A stretch of 64,000 nucleotides of DNA, taken from assembly GCA_963767245.1 (NCBI GenBank), contig CAVYDG010000020.1:1-64000 (forward strand), in the 5' to 3' direction. How positions within the stretch are numbered: the first letter of the stretch is position 1; the number at the start of each line of letters is the position of its first letter. The stretch is from Roseiarcus sp963767245 (GTDB taxonomy: Bacteria; Pseudomonadota; Alphaproteobacteria; Rhizobiales; Beijerinckiaceae). The position numbers and the translations under genes were made by a program. The notes below the pieces were generated by a model that ran no database searches, was not told the DNA's origin, and saw nothing but the letters and a program-made list of their open reading frames with translations. Positions 8,570-18,797 of the stretch are shown piece by piece.

Positions 8570-9673
8570 ATGCTCACCTTGAGCGAAGACCAGAAGCTGC
8601 TCATGGCGAGCGCGCGGAGCGCGGTGGCCGAGAAGGCGCCGATCGCCGAGTTCCGCAAGTTGCGCAAGGACCCGAACGGCCCGGGCTTCTCGCCCGCCTT
8701 TTGGCGCGCCTGCGCGGAACTCGGCTGGACCGGCGTACTCGTGCCGGAAGCCTTCGGCGGCTTGGATTTCGGCGTTGTCGGCGCCGGACTGATCGCGCGC
8801 GAGATGGCGCGCGACCTTGCGCTTTCCCCCTTCCTCTCGACCTCCGTTCTGTCGGCGAGCGCGCTCGTCCGCGCCGGCTCGATGGCGCAGAAGGCGGAAT
8901 GGCTGCCGCGGATCGCGCGCGGCGAGACGATCGTCGCCTGCGCGCTCGACGAAGGCGCGCGGACGGGCGCGATCGCGATCAATGCGATGCGCGCGAGCCC
9001 GGGCTGGCGGCTCGATGGCGAAACGCATTTCGTCCTCGACGGCGACGCCGCCGACGCGATGCTGATCGCGGCCGTGGCCGAGGGTGAGGCAGCGCTCTTT
9101 CTCGCCAAGGGTGACGCGTCGGGGCTGTCACGCGACGCGCGCACGCTCGTCGATGGCCGGCGGGTCGCGAGCGTGCGGCTCGACGGTGTTTCCCTCGACG
9201 CGGGCGCACGGCTACAGGGCGGCGCAGCGACGATCGAGGAGGTCGTCGACATCGGCCGCGCGGTCGCCTCGGCCTCGCTCTGTGGCGTCGCCGAGGAGGC
9301 GTTCACGCGCACGGCGCGCTATCTCAAGGAGCGGCGCCAGTTCGATCGCCGGATTGGCAGCTTCCAAGCGCTTCAACATCGCGCCGCGCAGATGCATATC
9401 GAAATCGAGAACGCCTGGTCGGCGACACTCAAGGCGCTGCAGTCGGTCGAGGCGCGGGCCAATTCCGCGGCGCTCGACGTCGCGATCGCCAAGGCCAAGG
9501 CGAGCGAGACCGCATGCGCGGCCACTGCCGAGTGTCTGCAGATGCACGGCGGCATCGGCATGACCGACGAATTCGACATCGGCCTTTTCCTGAAGCGCGC
9601 GCGGGTCGATTCGGTTTTGTTCGGCGACCCTGCGTTTCACGCCGAGCGCGTAGCGACGATGCTCGGTTATTGA
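8570..9673 (+). CDS. Acyl-CoA dehydrogenase, small subunit of a paired enzyme
   Basis: Second acyl-CoA dehydrogenase-fold protein (367 residues), 7 bp after the large subunit and certainly co-transcribed. It keeps the middle and C-terminal folds (VLVPEAFGGLDFGVVGAG; RYLKERRQFDRRIGSFQALQH; CLQMHGGIGMTDEFDIGLF), but the usual YEGT / IEGGTSEI catalytic loop is replaced by LFGDPAFH, so it is probably the non-catalytic partner of a heteromeric enzyme. That conclusion is from motif absence only. Confidence 0.82.
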   Translation: MLTLSEDQKLLMASARSAVAEKAPIAEFRKLRKDPNGPGFSPAFWRACAELGWTGVLVPEAFGGLDFGVVGAGLIAREMARDLALSPFLSTSVLSASALVRAGSMAQKAEWLPRIARGETIVACALDEGARTGAIAINAMRASPGWRLDGETHFVLDGDAADAMLIAAVAEGEAALFLAKGDASGLSRDARTLVDGRRVASVRLDGVSLDAGARLQGGAATIEEVVDIGRAVASASLCGVAEEAFTRTARYLKERRQFDRRIGSFQALQHRAAQMHIEIENAWSATLKALQSVEARANSAALDVAIAKAKASETACAATAECLQMHGGIGMTDEFDIGLFLKRARVDSVLFGDPAFHAERVATMLGY

Positions 9674-9695
9674 GCCAAACCACGGGAGGGTCCGC

Positions 9696-10742
9696 ATGGC
9701 GCGATTTCAAAACATTCTCGAGACGGTTGGACATACCCCGGTCGTGCGGATCAATCGCCTCGCGCCCGACGGGGTGAACCTCTACGTGAAAATCGAGGCG
9801 TTCAATCCGCTGGGCTCGGTCAAGGACCGCCTGGCGCTTGGGGTGATCGAGGCGGCGGAGCAATCAGGCGAACTCAAGCCCGGCCAAACGGTGGTCGAGG
9901 CGACAAGTGGCAATACCGGCATTGGGCTCGCGATGGTCTGCGCCGCCAGGGGCTACCCCCTTGTCCTCACCATGGCGGAGACTTTCAGCGTCGAACGGCG
10001 GCGGCTGATGCGCTTCCTCGGCGCCAAAGTCATCCTGACGCCGGCCGCCGAACGGGCGGTCGGCATGATCAAGAAGACGGTCGAACTGGCCGAGACGCAT
10101 GGGTGGTTCATGACCCGGCAGTTCGAGAACGAAGCCAATCCGGATTTCCATTCCCGTACCACCGCGCGTGAAATCATCGACGACTTCGCCGGCGACCGGC
10201 TCGACTTCTGGGTGACCGGCTACGGCACTGGCGGGACGCTGAAAGGCGTCGGCCGGGTGCTGAGGCAGGAGCGCCCGGAGACGAAGATCATTGTGTGCGA
10301 ACCGGCGGATGCGCCGCTGCTCGTATCCGGGATCGAACAGAAGCGGCTGCCCGACGGCTCGCCCGCCGCGCCGCATCCGAGTTTCAAGCCTCACCCGATG
10401 CAAGGCTGGACGCCCGATTTCATTCCGAAGATCACCGGCGAAGCGGTCGAGATGAAGCTGATCGACCGCATCCTCCCGATCCCCGGGCCCGACGCGATTC
10501 GCTGCAGTAAGGAGCTGGCGGCCAAGGAGGGTATTTTCGTCGGCATAACCTCGGGGGGAACCTTTGCCGGCGCGCTGAAGATCGCGAGCGAGGCGCCCAG
10601 GGGCGCAAACATCCTCTGCATGCTTCCCGATACCGGCGAGCGTTATCTCAGCACGCCGCTGTTCGCCGACGTACCCTCAGACATGACCGAGGAAGAACGC
10701 GCAATCTCGCGCTCGACGCCAAGCGCGCAGCTGAGTGGTTAG
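9696..10742 (+). CDS. cysK: Cysteine synthase family PLP enzyme (O-acetylserine sulfhydrylase)
   Basis: PLP-dependent enzyme that makes cysteine from O-acetylserine and sulfide; 348 residues. Family signatures are NPLGSVKDRLALGVIEAAE (the lysine forms the PLP Schiff base), EATSGNTGIGLAMVCAARG (substrate loop), GTGGTLKGVGRVL (phosphate cup) and ITSGGTFAGALKIA. A GGGAGG lies 6 bp upstream of ATG 9696. It starts 22 bp after the acyl-CoA dehydrogenase pair. Its 3' end overlaps by a few bases the tail of a convergent PEP-CTERM gene. A cystathionine beta-synthase-like role is possible but less likely at this length. Confidence 0.9.
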   Translation: MARFQNILETVGHTPVVRINRLAPDGVNLYVKIEAFNPLGSVKDRLALGVIEAAEQSGELKPGQTVVEATSGNTGIGLAMVCAARGYPLVLTMAETFSVERRRLMRFLGAKVILTPAAERAVGMIKKTVELAETHGWFMTRQFENEANPDFHSRTTAREIIDDFAGDRLDFWVTGYGTGGTLKGVGRVLRQERPETKIIVCEPADAPLLVSGIEQKRLPDGSPAAPHPSFKPHPMQGWTPDFIPKITGEAVEMKLIDRILPIPGPDAIRCSKELAAKEGIFVGITSGGTFAGALKIASEAPRGANILCMLPDTGERYLSTPLFADVPSDMTEEERAISRSTPSAQLSG

Positions 10743-11842
10743 CGGCCCGGAACGAGGGCCACATTGGCAGCTTTTTTCTTCAGACCCGCGGCGGCGCCGA
10801 TCCCGCCGAAGCCGAGCAGCAGGAGCGCCCAAGTGCTGAGCTCGGGAACCGCCGAGGGGTTGACCGTGCCCAATCCGCTAAAGCCTTGTATCGCGAGATC
10901 ATAGGCGTAGGGTGTCGGAACCGGAATGATCTGGTCCGGTACAACCTGGATCTGCCATTCGCCCGCGTCCCCACCGGGCACGGTGAAATCGATGACCGAA
11001 GAGAATCCGATCAGAGCCATTTTGCGCCGCGACTGCGACGAGGTTTCCGTTGGGATCGTACAGTAGCAACTCCGTCCCGGTCAGCGGCGTCGTCGCATTC
11101 ACGTTGAAGACCAGGTTGTCCCCGACATTCGCGTTGACGTCCCGAGCACGCCGTTCTTTTCCTGGCCGGACCCGATCACATTCGTGGTGAACAGGCTGAG
11201 CGCGGTATAAGGCGTTTGGAACTCGAGCCGATAGCTGATTGGCAAGGTGGTGGAGATCCCTTGAGTGATCGCGGTTTGCCATTCGCCGCCATCTCCGCCC
11301 GGAACGGTGAAATCGATGATCGAAGACAAACCGTCCGGGGCATTGCCCGATGCAACCGCGACGAGGTTTCCATTGGGGTCGAATAGCAGCAACTCGGTCC
11401 CCTGGCTGGGCGGCGAGGTCGCCGCGCCGTATAGGCCAATGTTGGCGCCAGCCGCCTCGGCGAAGTTGAAATAATTGTTCGAGCCGGCGGTTGGGGGGGC
11501 CGTGAGATGCCCGGTCACGGCCACGTCCGAGTTCACGCTGACGGTGGGACCGCCGAACGGAAAGAACTCGGGGCTGACGAATTGTCCGGCAGCGCTAAAA
11601 CTCGTTCCGTTTTGAAGAATCTTATCGGAATTCTGGACGTTGAACGCCGCCAGCGCCGCATTGAATAGCGGCAGGTTGGTCGCGTCGGAAAGGTCGATCG
11701 TCTGCGCGGTCGACGGCGACGTGTTCGTTCCGATGGAGGGGATGGTCTGGAGCGTCAGCGTCTCCTGCGCGATGGCCGGCGTCAAAAGCGCCGTGGCGCC
11801 GGAGAGGAAGGCGGCAAAAGCGGAAAGTTTTGAAGCCTGCAT
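10739..11842 (-). pseudogene. PEP-CTERM-anchored exported protein, frameshifted at two points
   Basis: Read on the reverse strand, ATG 11842 opens a signal peptide (MQASKLSAFAAFLSGATALL, cleavage near AIAQ), a long low-complexity exported region and, at the end, VPELSTWALLLLGFGGIG followed by lysines and a final arginine, the sorting signal recognised by exosortase. Three frames must be joined: breaks fall near 11140 and near 11010. Across the joins the protein contains two copies of a module reading TELLLFDPNGNLVAVA...SSIIDFTVPGGDGGEW. The second break lies next to a GAATC. No exosortase gene is in the window. The gene may be intact in the organism and broken only by indels in the assembly. 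Confidence 0.7.
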
Positions 11843-11938
11843 GGCCGCTCTCCGAATGAAACCCGACACGACACGACTACTATAGGTCCCGACAGTCTAC
11901 CGCAACACTCGCGCGACACTTCCGCAGCGGATGTGTCG

Positions 11939-13123
<1,185 letters not shown>

Positions 13124-13258
13124 AGGATCGGCTCCCCGCTCGCGTTGAAGCGGCCGCGCGACGGCGCTTCGAGATGGACGGGCGCGCAAAGCCGCCGCCC
13201 TCATATAGAGGATGGCCGGCCGAGATGGAATGCGAGACATGATCGCCTCGCCTGCGGG

Positions 13259-13582
13259 TCACTTGTCGGAAAACAGCGTCAGCAGCACTTTTCCCTTGTC
13301 TCCGATGATGCATACCAAGGTCTGTGGCTTGGTCGTTTTTGTCCGCTCGACATAGGCGTCCCCAATCACGACGGTTCTGACAGGGACGTCTTCAATCGCC
13401 GTTTCGGTCTTGATGACCTTGGCGCTGTCGAGATCGATCAGCACATCCTTCACCTGCGGATATTTTTGCTTGAGCGCGATCAATCCGCTGGCCTTGCAAG
13501 CGTCCGCCTCCGGGGAAAGCGTCTCTGCGAAGGCCGACCCGGCCGCCAACGAGGCTGACAGCCCCAGCGCAAATTTCCACAT
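13259..13582 (-). CDS. Small exported protein of unknown function
   Basis: A 107-residue product with a clear signal peptide (MWKFALGLSASLAAGSAFA) and a mature part of mixed beta character ending TLVCIIGDKGKVLLTLFSDK. There is one cysteine near the mature N-terminus (DACKASG) and one near the end, which could form a disulfide in the periplasm. A GGAGGACCACC ribosome site precedes ATG 13582. I do not recognise the family. It is divergent from the MoeB-like gene across 115 bp. Confidence 0.75.
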   Translation of the reverse strand: MWKFALGLSASLAAGSAFAETLSPEADACKASGLIALKQKYPQVKDVLIDLDSAKVIKTETAIEDVPVRTVVIGDAYVERTKTTKPQTLVCIIGDKGKVLLTLFSDK

Positions 13583-13697
13583 GGTGGTCCTCCAGCGCCG
13601 ATCCTATCCCGAACGCCGAGAGCCGCGGCTTGTTCCCGCCCGCCGGCCGACGATAAAGTTTCGCGCGCTGCCGGTCGCCGTGTAGACTCCCAGCGAA

Positions 13698-14534
13698 ATG
13701 ACCCTTTCGAGCGAAGAAGTCGAGCGTTACGCGCGCCAGATCGTTTTGCGCGGCGTCGGCGGACCCGGGCAAAACAAGCTCAAAAGCGCGCGCGCGCTGA
13801 TCGTCGGCGCGGGCGGACTCGGATCGCCGGCGCTCCAATATCTGGCCGGGGCAGGGGTCGGGACGCTCGGGATCGTCGATGACGACGAAGTCGCGCTCTC
13901 CAATCTGCACCGCCAGATCATCCACGGGACCGGCGACATCGGACGTCTGAAGACGGAGAGCGCGGCGGCGGCGATCGAGCGCATCAATCCGCATGTCGCG
14001 GTCGAGCCGATTGTCGTGAGGCTGGACGCCGCCAACGCCGGGCCGATCGTCAGGCGCTTCGATGTCGTTCTCGACGGCTCGGATAATTTCGCCACGCGCT
14101 ATGCTTTGTCCGACGCCTGCTTCCATGAGCGTCGTCCGCTCGTCTCGGCCGCGCTCGGCGAGTATGATGGCGCGCTGACGACGCTCAAGCCTTACCAGAA
14201 GGCCGCGGACGGCAGGCCAAACCCGACCTATCGCTGCCTCTTTCCCGATCCGCCCGAGCCGGGAACGATCCCGACCTGCGCCGAAGCCGGGGTGCTCGGA
14301 GCGCTCGCCGGCGTACTCGGGTCGCTGATGGCGCTGGAGGCGATACGCGAAATTGTGGGCGGCTTCGGCGACGGCGACGAAGGCCTGGTCGGGCGGCTCC
14401 TGATGATCGACTCGCGCGCGATGCGCTTCGAGACTTTGCGCTACCGCTGGGACCCGGATAACCCGCTGAGCGGGAGCCACGCCTCCTCAGCCGCTGCCGC
14501 CCTCCGCCTTCTCCCGGAAACGAGGGAACGGTAG
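13698..14534 (+). CDS. moeB: MoeB/ThiF-family adenylyltransferase (HesA/MoeB/ThiF)
   Basis: E1-like enzyme that adenylates the C-terminal glycine of a ubiquitin-like sulfur carrier (MoaD or ThiS), the step before sulfur loading in molybdopterin or thiazole synthesis; 278 residues. Seen are RYARQIVLRGVGGPGQ at the start, the nucleotide loop VGAGGLGSPALQYLAGAGVG, DDDEVALSNLHRQ, DGSDNFATRY and TCAEAGVLG, which holds the catalytic cysteine. E. coli MoeB has a second zinc-binding cysteine pair near its C-terminus; none is present here, and only the RCLF and TCAEAG cysteines remain. MoeB is favoured for its length and the molybdenum genes nearby, but ThiF remains possible. Confidence 0.85.
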   Translation: MTLSSEEVERYARQIVLRGVGGPGQNKLKSARALIVGAGGLGSPALQYLAGAGVGTLGIVDDDEVALSNLHRQIIHGTGDIGRLKTESAAAAIERINPHVAVEPIVVRLDAANAGPIVRRFDVVLDGSDNFATRYALSDACFHERRPLVSAALGEYDGALTTLKPYQKAADGRPNPTYRCLFPDPPEPGTIPTCAEAGVLGALAGVLGSLMALEAIREIVGGFGDGDEGLVGRLLMIDSRAMRFETLRYRWDPDNPLSGSHASSAAAALRLLPETRER

Positions 14535-14574
14535 CCTCTACCGCACGGAGCCTTAACGGACTTCGCGGTTCCTT

Positions 14575-14593
14575 CGTCTGAGGACCTCAGACG
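14575..14593. terminator. Palindromic hairpin between convergent genes
   Basis: The 19-bp sequence CGTCTGAGGACCTCAGACG is a perfect inverted repeat around one A. It lies between the end of moeB and the end of the convergent DUF2076 gene and covers the latter's stop codon. No U-run follows on either strand, so a bidirectional, Rho-assisted terminator is only a guess. Confidence 0.4.
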
Positions 14594-15411
14594 TCGTCGA
14601 AGCCGCCGCCGCTGTCGTCGAACGACGAGCCGTCCGAATTGTCGAAGCTCGAATCGTCCAGTTGGTCGAAATTGGCGTCCTGGACGCCCGGAGCGCCGGG
14701 GTCGAAGCCCTGGAAGTCGGCGTTGGCGCCGCCGTCGCCTTTCGCGCCGTCGTAATAGTTATTGATCACTTCCGTCGGATTGCCTGACAAGCCCGCGCCG
14801 CCCAATCCGGCCGCGCTAGCTCCGCCGCCGCCGAAGAGGCTGCCGCCCGAATGGCCGCCGAACAGGCCGCCAAGGAGATTGCCAAGCGCGACGCCGCCGG
14901 CGACGCCTGCTGCGGTCGAGGCTGCGTTCTGCAGGAAGCCGCCGCCTTGCGGCTGCGCCGGGGCGCCCCAGGGCCCGGGCTGCGGGGGATAACCCTGCGG
15001 CGGCTGCTGGGGATACCCCTGCGGCTGCGGGCGATAACCCTGCGGCGGTTGCGGCGCGTAGGGCGACGGCGGCCGCTGATAGGCCTGCTGGTCATAGCCG
15101 GGCGGCGGCGGGGACGCGGATGGTCCGGCGCCGAAAATCGTCTTGCCGAGATTGCCGAGGAAACTCCCGTGTTCCTCGCTCTGCTGCGCGCCCTGGCGAG
15201 CCGCAGCCTCGAGTTCGGCGATCCGATTCGCCGCCGCCCCCAAGGCTTGCTGCTGAACCAGGACGGTCTGCGCGAGGACATAGGGCGCGTGGGGCGCGGC
15301 GCGAACCCCATCGTTGATGAAGGATTCGGCCTCGGGGTCGCGCTGCGCAGGCGCTGCGGCGTTGACTCGCTGGAAAAGGCCACCGAGCATCTCGCGTTCT
15401 TCGGGGGTCAT
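14587..15411 (-). CDS. DUF2076 domain-containing protein
   Basis: A 274-residue product matching the DUF2076 family (function unknown, periplasmic or surface-associated by some annotations). The N-terminal domain starts MTPEEREMLGGLFQRVNAA and has a helical region (about residues 30-85), then a Pro/Gln/Tyr repeat linker (about 100-155), a glycine/alanine-rich segment with GGVALGNLLGGLFGGHSGG that may insert into membrane, and an acidic Asp/Ser-rich tail ending FDDSGGGFDDV. ATG 15411 is where family similarity starts; the frame upstream has a different composition. It is convergent with moeB and divergent from purA. Confidence 0.8.
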   Translation of the reverse strand: MTPEEREMLGGLFQRVNAAAPAQRDPEAESFINDGVRAAPHAPYVLAQTVLVQQQALGAAANRIAELEAAARQGAQQSEEHGSFLGNLGKTIFGAGPSASPPPPGYDQQAYQRPPSPYAPQPPQGYRPQPQGYPQQPPQGYPPQPGPWGAPAQPQGGGFLQNAASTAAGVAGGVALGNLLGGLFGGHSGGSLFGGGGASAAGLGGAGLSGNPTEVINNYYDGAKGDGGANADFQGFDPGAPGVQDANFDQLDDSSFDNSDGSSFDDSGGGFDDV

Positions 15412-15655
15412 GTCGCTCTCCCTGCAGGCGGAGCGCCCGCGCCCGGCATATAGCGACGCCCGCGGCCAATCCAAGGCTTCGGCCAGGGTTTTTCGCTTTC
15501 GAGCCGGGCATGAGTCGGCGCCGCCCCACCGCCCCCGGCGCGCCTTTACTCACGCCTGCCGATCGTTTAGGCGAAGATCGCTAAGGCCCCGGTTCGGCTG
15601 CGTGTTGCCGCGCCGGGGCTTCGCTCGTTTAAAAAAGGCGGAAGAGCAATCGACG

Positions 15656-16951
15656 ATGGCCAATGTTGTCGTTGTCGGCGCCCAGTGGGGCGACGAGGGA
15701 AAAGGCAAGATCGTCGATTGGCTGTCGGTCGGCGCCGACGTCGTTGTTCGGTTTCAGGGCGGCCACAACGCCGGCCATACGCTGGTTATCGACGGCAAGA
15801 CGTACAAACTGGCGCTCCTTCCTTCCGGCATTGTGCGACCCGGGAAGCTGTCGATCATCGGCAACGGGGTGGTCCTCGATCCCTATCATCTCATCGACGA
15901 GATCGAGAAGTTGCGTGGGCAGGGGATTGAGGTGAGTCCCGCAAACCTCAAGGTTGCCGAGAACGTCCCGCTGATCCTGTCGCTGCACCGGGAGCTTGAC
16001 GCCCATCGCGAGTCGGGGAACGCGGGCGGGACCAAGATTGGCACGACCAAACGCGGCATCGGCCCGGCCTACGAGGACAAGGTCGCAAGGCGCGCGATCC
16101 GCCTGATGGACCTCGACGATCCCGACACCCTCGATGACAAGATCGAACGCCTGCTTGCTCATCACGGTCCGCTGTGCAGGGGACTCGACTTGCCGCCACC
16201 CAGTCCGGCGGCCATTCGCGCTGAATTGCTAGCGGTCGCGCCCAAGGTTCTGCCGTTCATGGCCCCAACATTCGAAATTCTCGACAACGAGCGGCGCGCG
16301 GGCAAGCGCATTCTGTTCGAGGGCGCGCAGGGCGCCCTTCTGGATATCGATCACGGAACGTATCCCTATGTGACGTCCTCGAACACGGTCGCGGCCAATG
16401 CAGCGACCGGCTCAGGGTTGGGTCCGAGGGCTATCGGCTATGTGCTTGGCATCGCCAAGGCCTATACGACGCGGGTCGGCGGCGGCCCGTTCCCGACCGA
16501 GCTCGACGACGATATCGGCCGTCGCATCGGTGAGCGCGGCCGCGAATTCGGCACCAACACCGGCCGGCCGCGCCGGTGCGGCTGGTTCGACGCCGTGCTC
16601 GCGCGCCAGGCGGTCCGTACCTGCGGCATCGACGGTTTGGCGCTGACCAAGCTTGACATTCTCGACGGCTTTGAAACCATCAAGGTGGCGACGCGTTACC
16701 GCCTGAACGGCGCGGAGATCGATTATCTGCCGGCCTCCCAATCCGCGCAGGCGCACATCGAGCCGGTTTATGAAACGATCGAAGGCTGGAATGGGGCGAC
16801 GAGCAGAGCGCGATCGTGGGCGGATCTGCCGGCGCAGGCGATAAAATATGTGCGCCGAATCGAGGAGCTGGTCGGCGCCCCAGTCGCCTTGTTATCGACG
16901 AGTCCCGAGCGCGACGATACGATTCTTGTGCATGATCCGTTTCAGGACTAA
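15656..16951 (+). CDS. purA: Adenylosuccinate synthetase
   Basis: Catalyses IMP + aspartate + GTP to adenylosuccinate, the first committed step to AMP; 431 residues, the normal length. Diagnostic segments are VVVGAQWGDEGKGKIVDWL at the N-terminus (P-loop and catalytic Asp), GGHNAGHTLV (catalytic His), GTTKRGIGPAYEDKVAR, GAQGALLDIDHGTYPYVTSS and TRVGGGPFPTEL. Start ATG 15656 is set by the conserved N-terminus. It lies alone on the forward strand, 244 bp after the divergent DUF2076 gene. Confidence 0.97.
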   Translation: MANVVVVGAQWGDEGKGKIVDWLSVGADVVVRFQGGHNAGHTLVIDGKTYKLALLPSGIVRPGKLSIIGNGVVLDPYHLIDEIEKLRGQGIEVSPANLKVAENVPLILSLHRELDAHRESGNAGGTKIGTTKRGIGPAYEDKVARRAIRLMDLDDPDTLDDKIERLLAHHGPLCRGLDLPPPSPAAIRAELLAVAPKVLPFMAPTFEILDNERRAGKRILFEGAQGALLDIDHGTYPYVTSSNTVAANAATGSGLGPRAIGYVLGIAKAYTTRVGGGPFPTELDDDIGRRIGERGREFGTNTGRPRRCGWFDAVLARQAVRTCGIDGLALTKLDILDGFETIKVATRYRLNGAEIDYLPASQSAQAHIEPVYETIEGWNGATSRARSWADLPAQAIKYVRRIEELVGAPVALLSTSPERDDTILVHDPFQD

Positions 16952-16995
16952 GGGACCGTTCGCGGGTTCCTGCAGAGCGGTTGAGCGAACGCTTC

Positions 16996-18787
16996 ATGGC
17001 TGATTATCATTCGCTGCTCATGCGCGCCGTCGCCAATTTGCCGAGCGCCGGGACGCCGGCGACGCGCGAGGCGATTTATGTCCGCGCGCGCAAGGCCCTG
17101 ATCGAGCAATTGAGGAGCCTGCGTCCACCGTTGCCGGAAGGCGACATCGCGCGCGAGGCCAACGCGCTCGACGCGGCGATCGCCCAGATCGAGGCGAAAT
17201 ACGGGCCGCAAAACGCCGCTCCGTCCCCCGGTCCCTCGCCCCCGGCGCCGGCCTCAACTCCGGGCGGCATGGCGGGCGCCGCGCCGTCGCCTTCGCCAAG
17301 AGCCGCTGCGCCGACCGCGCCCGCCCAGTCCGCCGCCTTCCAGCGCCCGCTTACGCGCGGGTCTCCGCAGAGCACGCCGATGGCCGCCTCTCCCGCCCCG
17401 TCGGCGAGCCCCCCACGACCTCCGCCCCAAGTCGGGTCGCCGGCGCCGGGCGGGTCCGGTCAACCGGCGGTCGCGCCGCGCACGCCGCCGCCGTCCGTGT
17501 CGGCGCCGCCGCGCGCCCAGCCGGTTTCTAGCGCGCCGCCCAACGCGACAGCCGCGCCTGTTGGCAAGCCGGCTGCCCCCACGCCGCTGGCCACGGCGTT
17601 CTCTTCGCCGAGTCGGCCGGAACCCGCGGTCGCCGGAGCGAAACCGCCGCCGCCGTCCCTCGGATCGAAGAGCGCCGCCGCTGTCGCCGGAGGGAGGGTG
17701 GATAATCTCCCGGCGCCGCCGCACGATCTTGCCAAGGCGGCTCGGTCGGCAAGGCTGGTGGACGAGGTGCATTCCTCGACGGCGCCCCCGGTTGTCGCGA
17801 CCCGTTCCGACGAACCGGTGCAATCGGCCGCGGCGCCGGACGTGCCGGGCGAGTTCGAGCGCCCGGGCGCCGGCGCGAGGCAGGATTTCGAAGGCCAGCG
17901 CCCGGTCGCGCCCGGCATCGAACCCGGCAAGCCGAAGCCATGGCTCTGGATCGCGGCGGCGGTCGCTCTTGGCGTCGTCCTGGCGGTCGCGGGCGCTGCG
18001 ATCCTGATGCGCCAGAAACCGCAGGACCTGGCGATCAAGCCACCCGCCGAAGCGATCGCGCCCCCGGCGTCGCCGTCCCCGGCCAAGATCGCGGAGCGCG
18101 TCGAGGCGACCCCAGCAAATCCTGCCGCGCCTGCGCCCGCCGCGAGCGAACCGAAAGCGGACCAGCCCGCCGCTCAAGGCTCGGCGGCGCCGCCGAGCCC
18201 GCTCGTGGCCGCGGCGCAGAATCCGCCTGCGGCGTCTGCGGCGCCCGCGCCGTCGGCGGGCCGCGCGGCAATGCTCGTTGCTTCGGCCGACAATCCGCAA
18301 AAGCCTGTGGTCAGCCTGGGCTCGACGGTGTGGTCGTTGATTCCTGCGGCGCCCGGCCAGCCGGCGACCGTCGCGGTGAAGGCTGAGGCCGACATTCCCG
18401 ATCTCAAGATGCATGCGGCGATGACCTTGCGCAAAAACACCGATCCCACCCTGCAGGCGACGCATACGATTGATCTCAAATTCTCCTTCGCCGACGGCGC
18501 CCCGATCACCGGCTTCAAGGACGTCGGCCTGCCGCAGATGCGAATGGAGGATTTCGACCGCCGCCGAAGCGCTGACCAGCGTCAAGGTCAAGATCAGCGA
18601 CACCTATTTCCTCATCGCGCTGGCCAAAGGCGATTCAGACACCGCGCGCAACCTCGACCTGATGCAGACGCGCGCCTGGTTCGATTTCCCGCTGTTGCTC
18701 AACGATGACCGCATCGCCAAGGTCGTGTTCCAGAAATCTCCGGAGGGGCAGGCGATGCTGGAGAAGGCGTTCGAGGCGTGGAAGTGA
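16996..18787 (+). CDS. Proline/alanine-rich single-pass membrane protein of unknown function (one frameshift in the assembly)
   Basis: The product has a short helical N-terminal domain (about residues 1-75), a very long Pro/Ala/Ser linker, one transmembrane helix (WLWIAAAVALGVVLAVAGAAI, about residues 315-335) and a C-terminal globular domain. The frame from ATG 16996 runs into unrelated sequence after RMED at 18550; deleting one T from GATTTC (18550-18555) restores STAAEALTSVKVKISDTYF and a natural end EKAFEAWK at 18787. The corrected protein would have about 596 residues. The corrected sequence contains GATTC, a CcrM site. I do not recognise the C-terminal domain beyond a resemblance to conserved rhizobial hypothetical proteins. 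Confidence 0.7.
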
Positions 18788-18797
18788 ACGCGGGGCG

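Noticed and set aside
17254..18603. Reverse-strand frame of about 450 residues in the Pro/Ala-rich gene
   Set aside because: Very Arg/Gly-rich text that mirrors the Pro/Ala repeats of the forward gene, without start context or domains.
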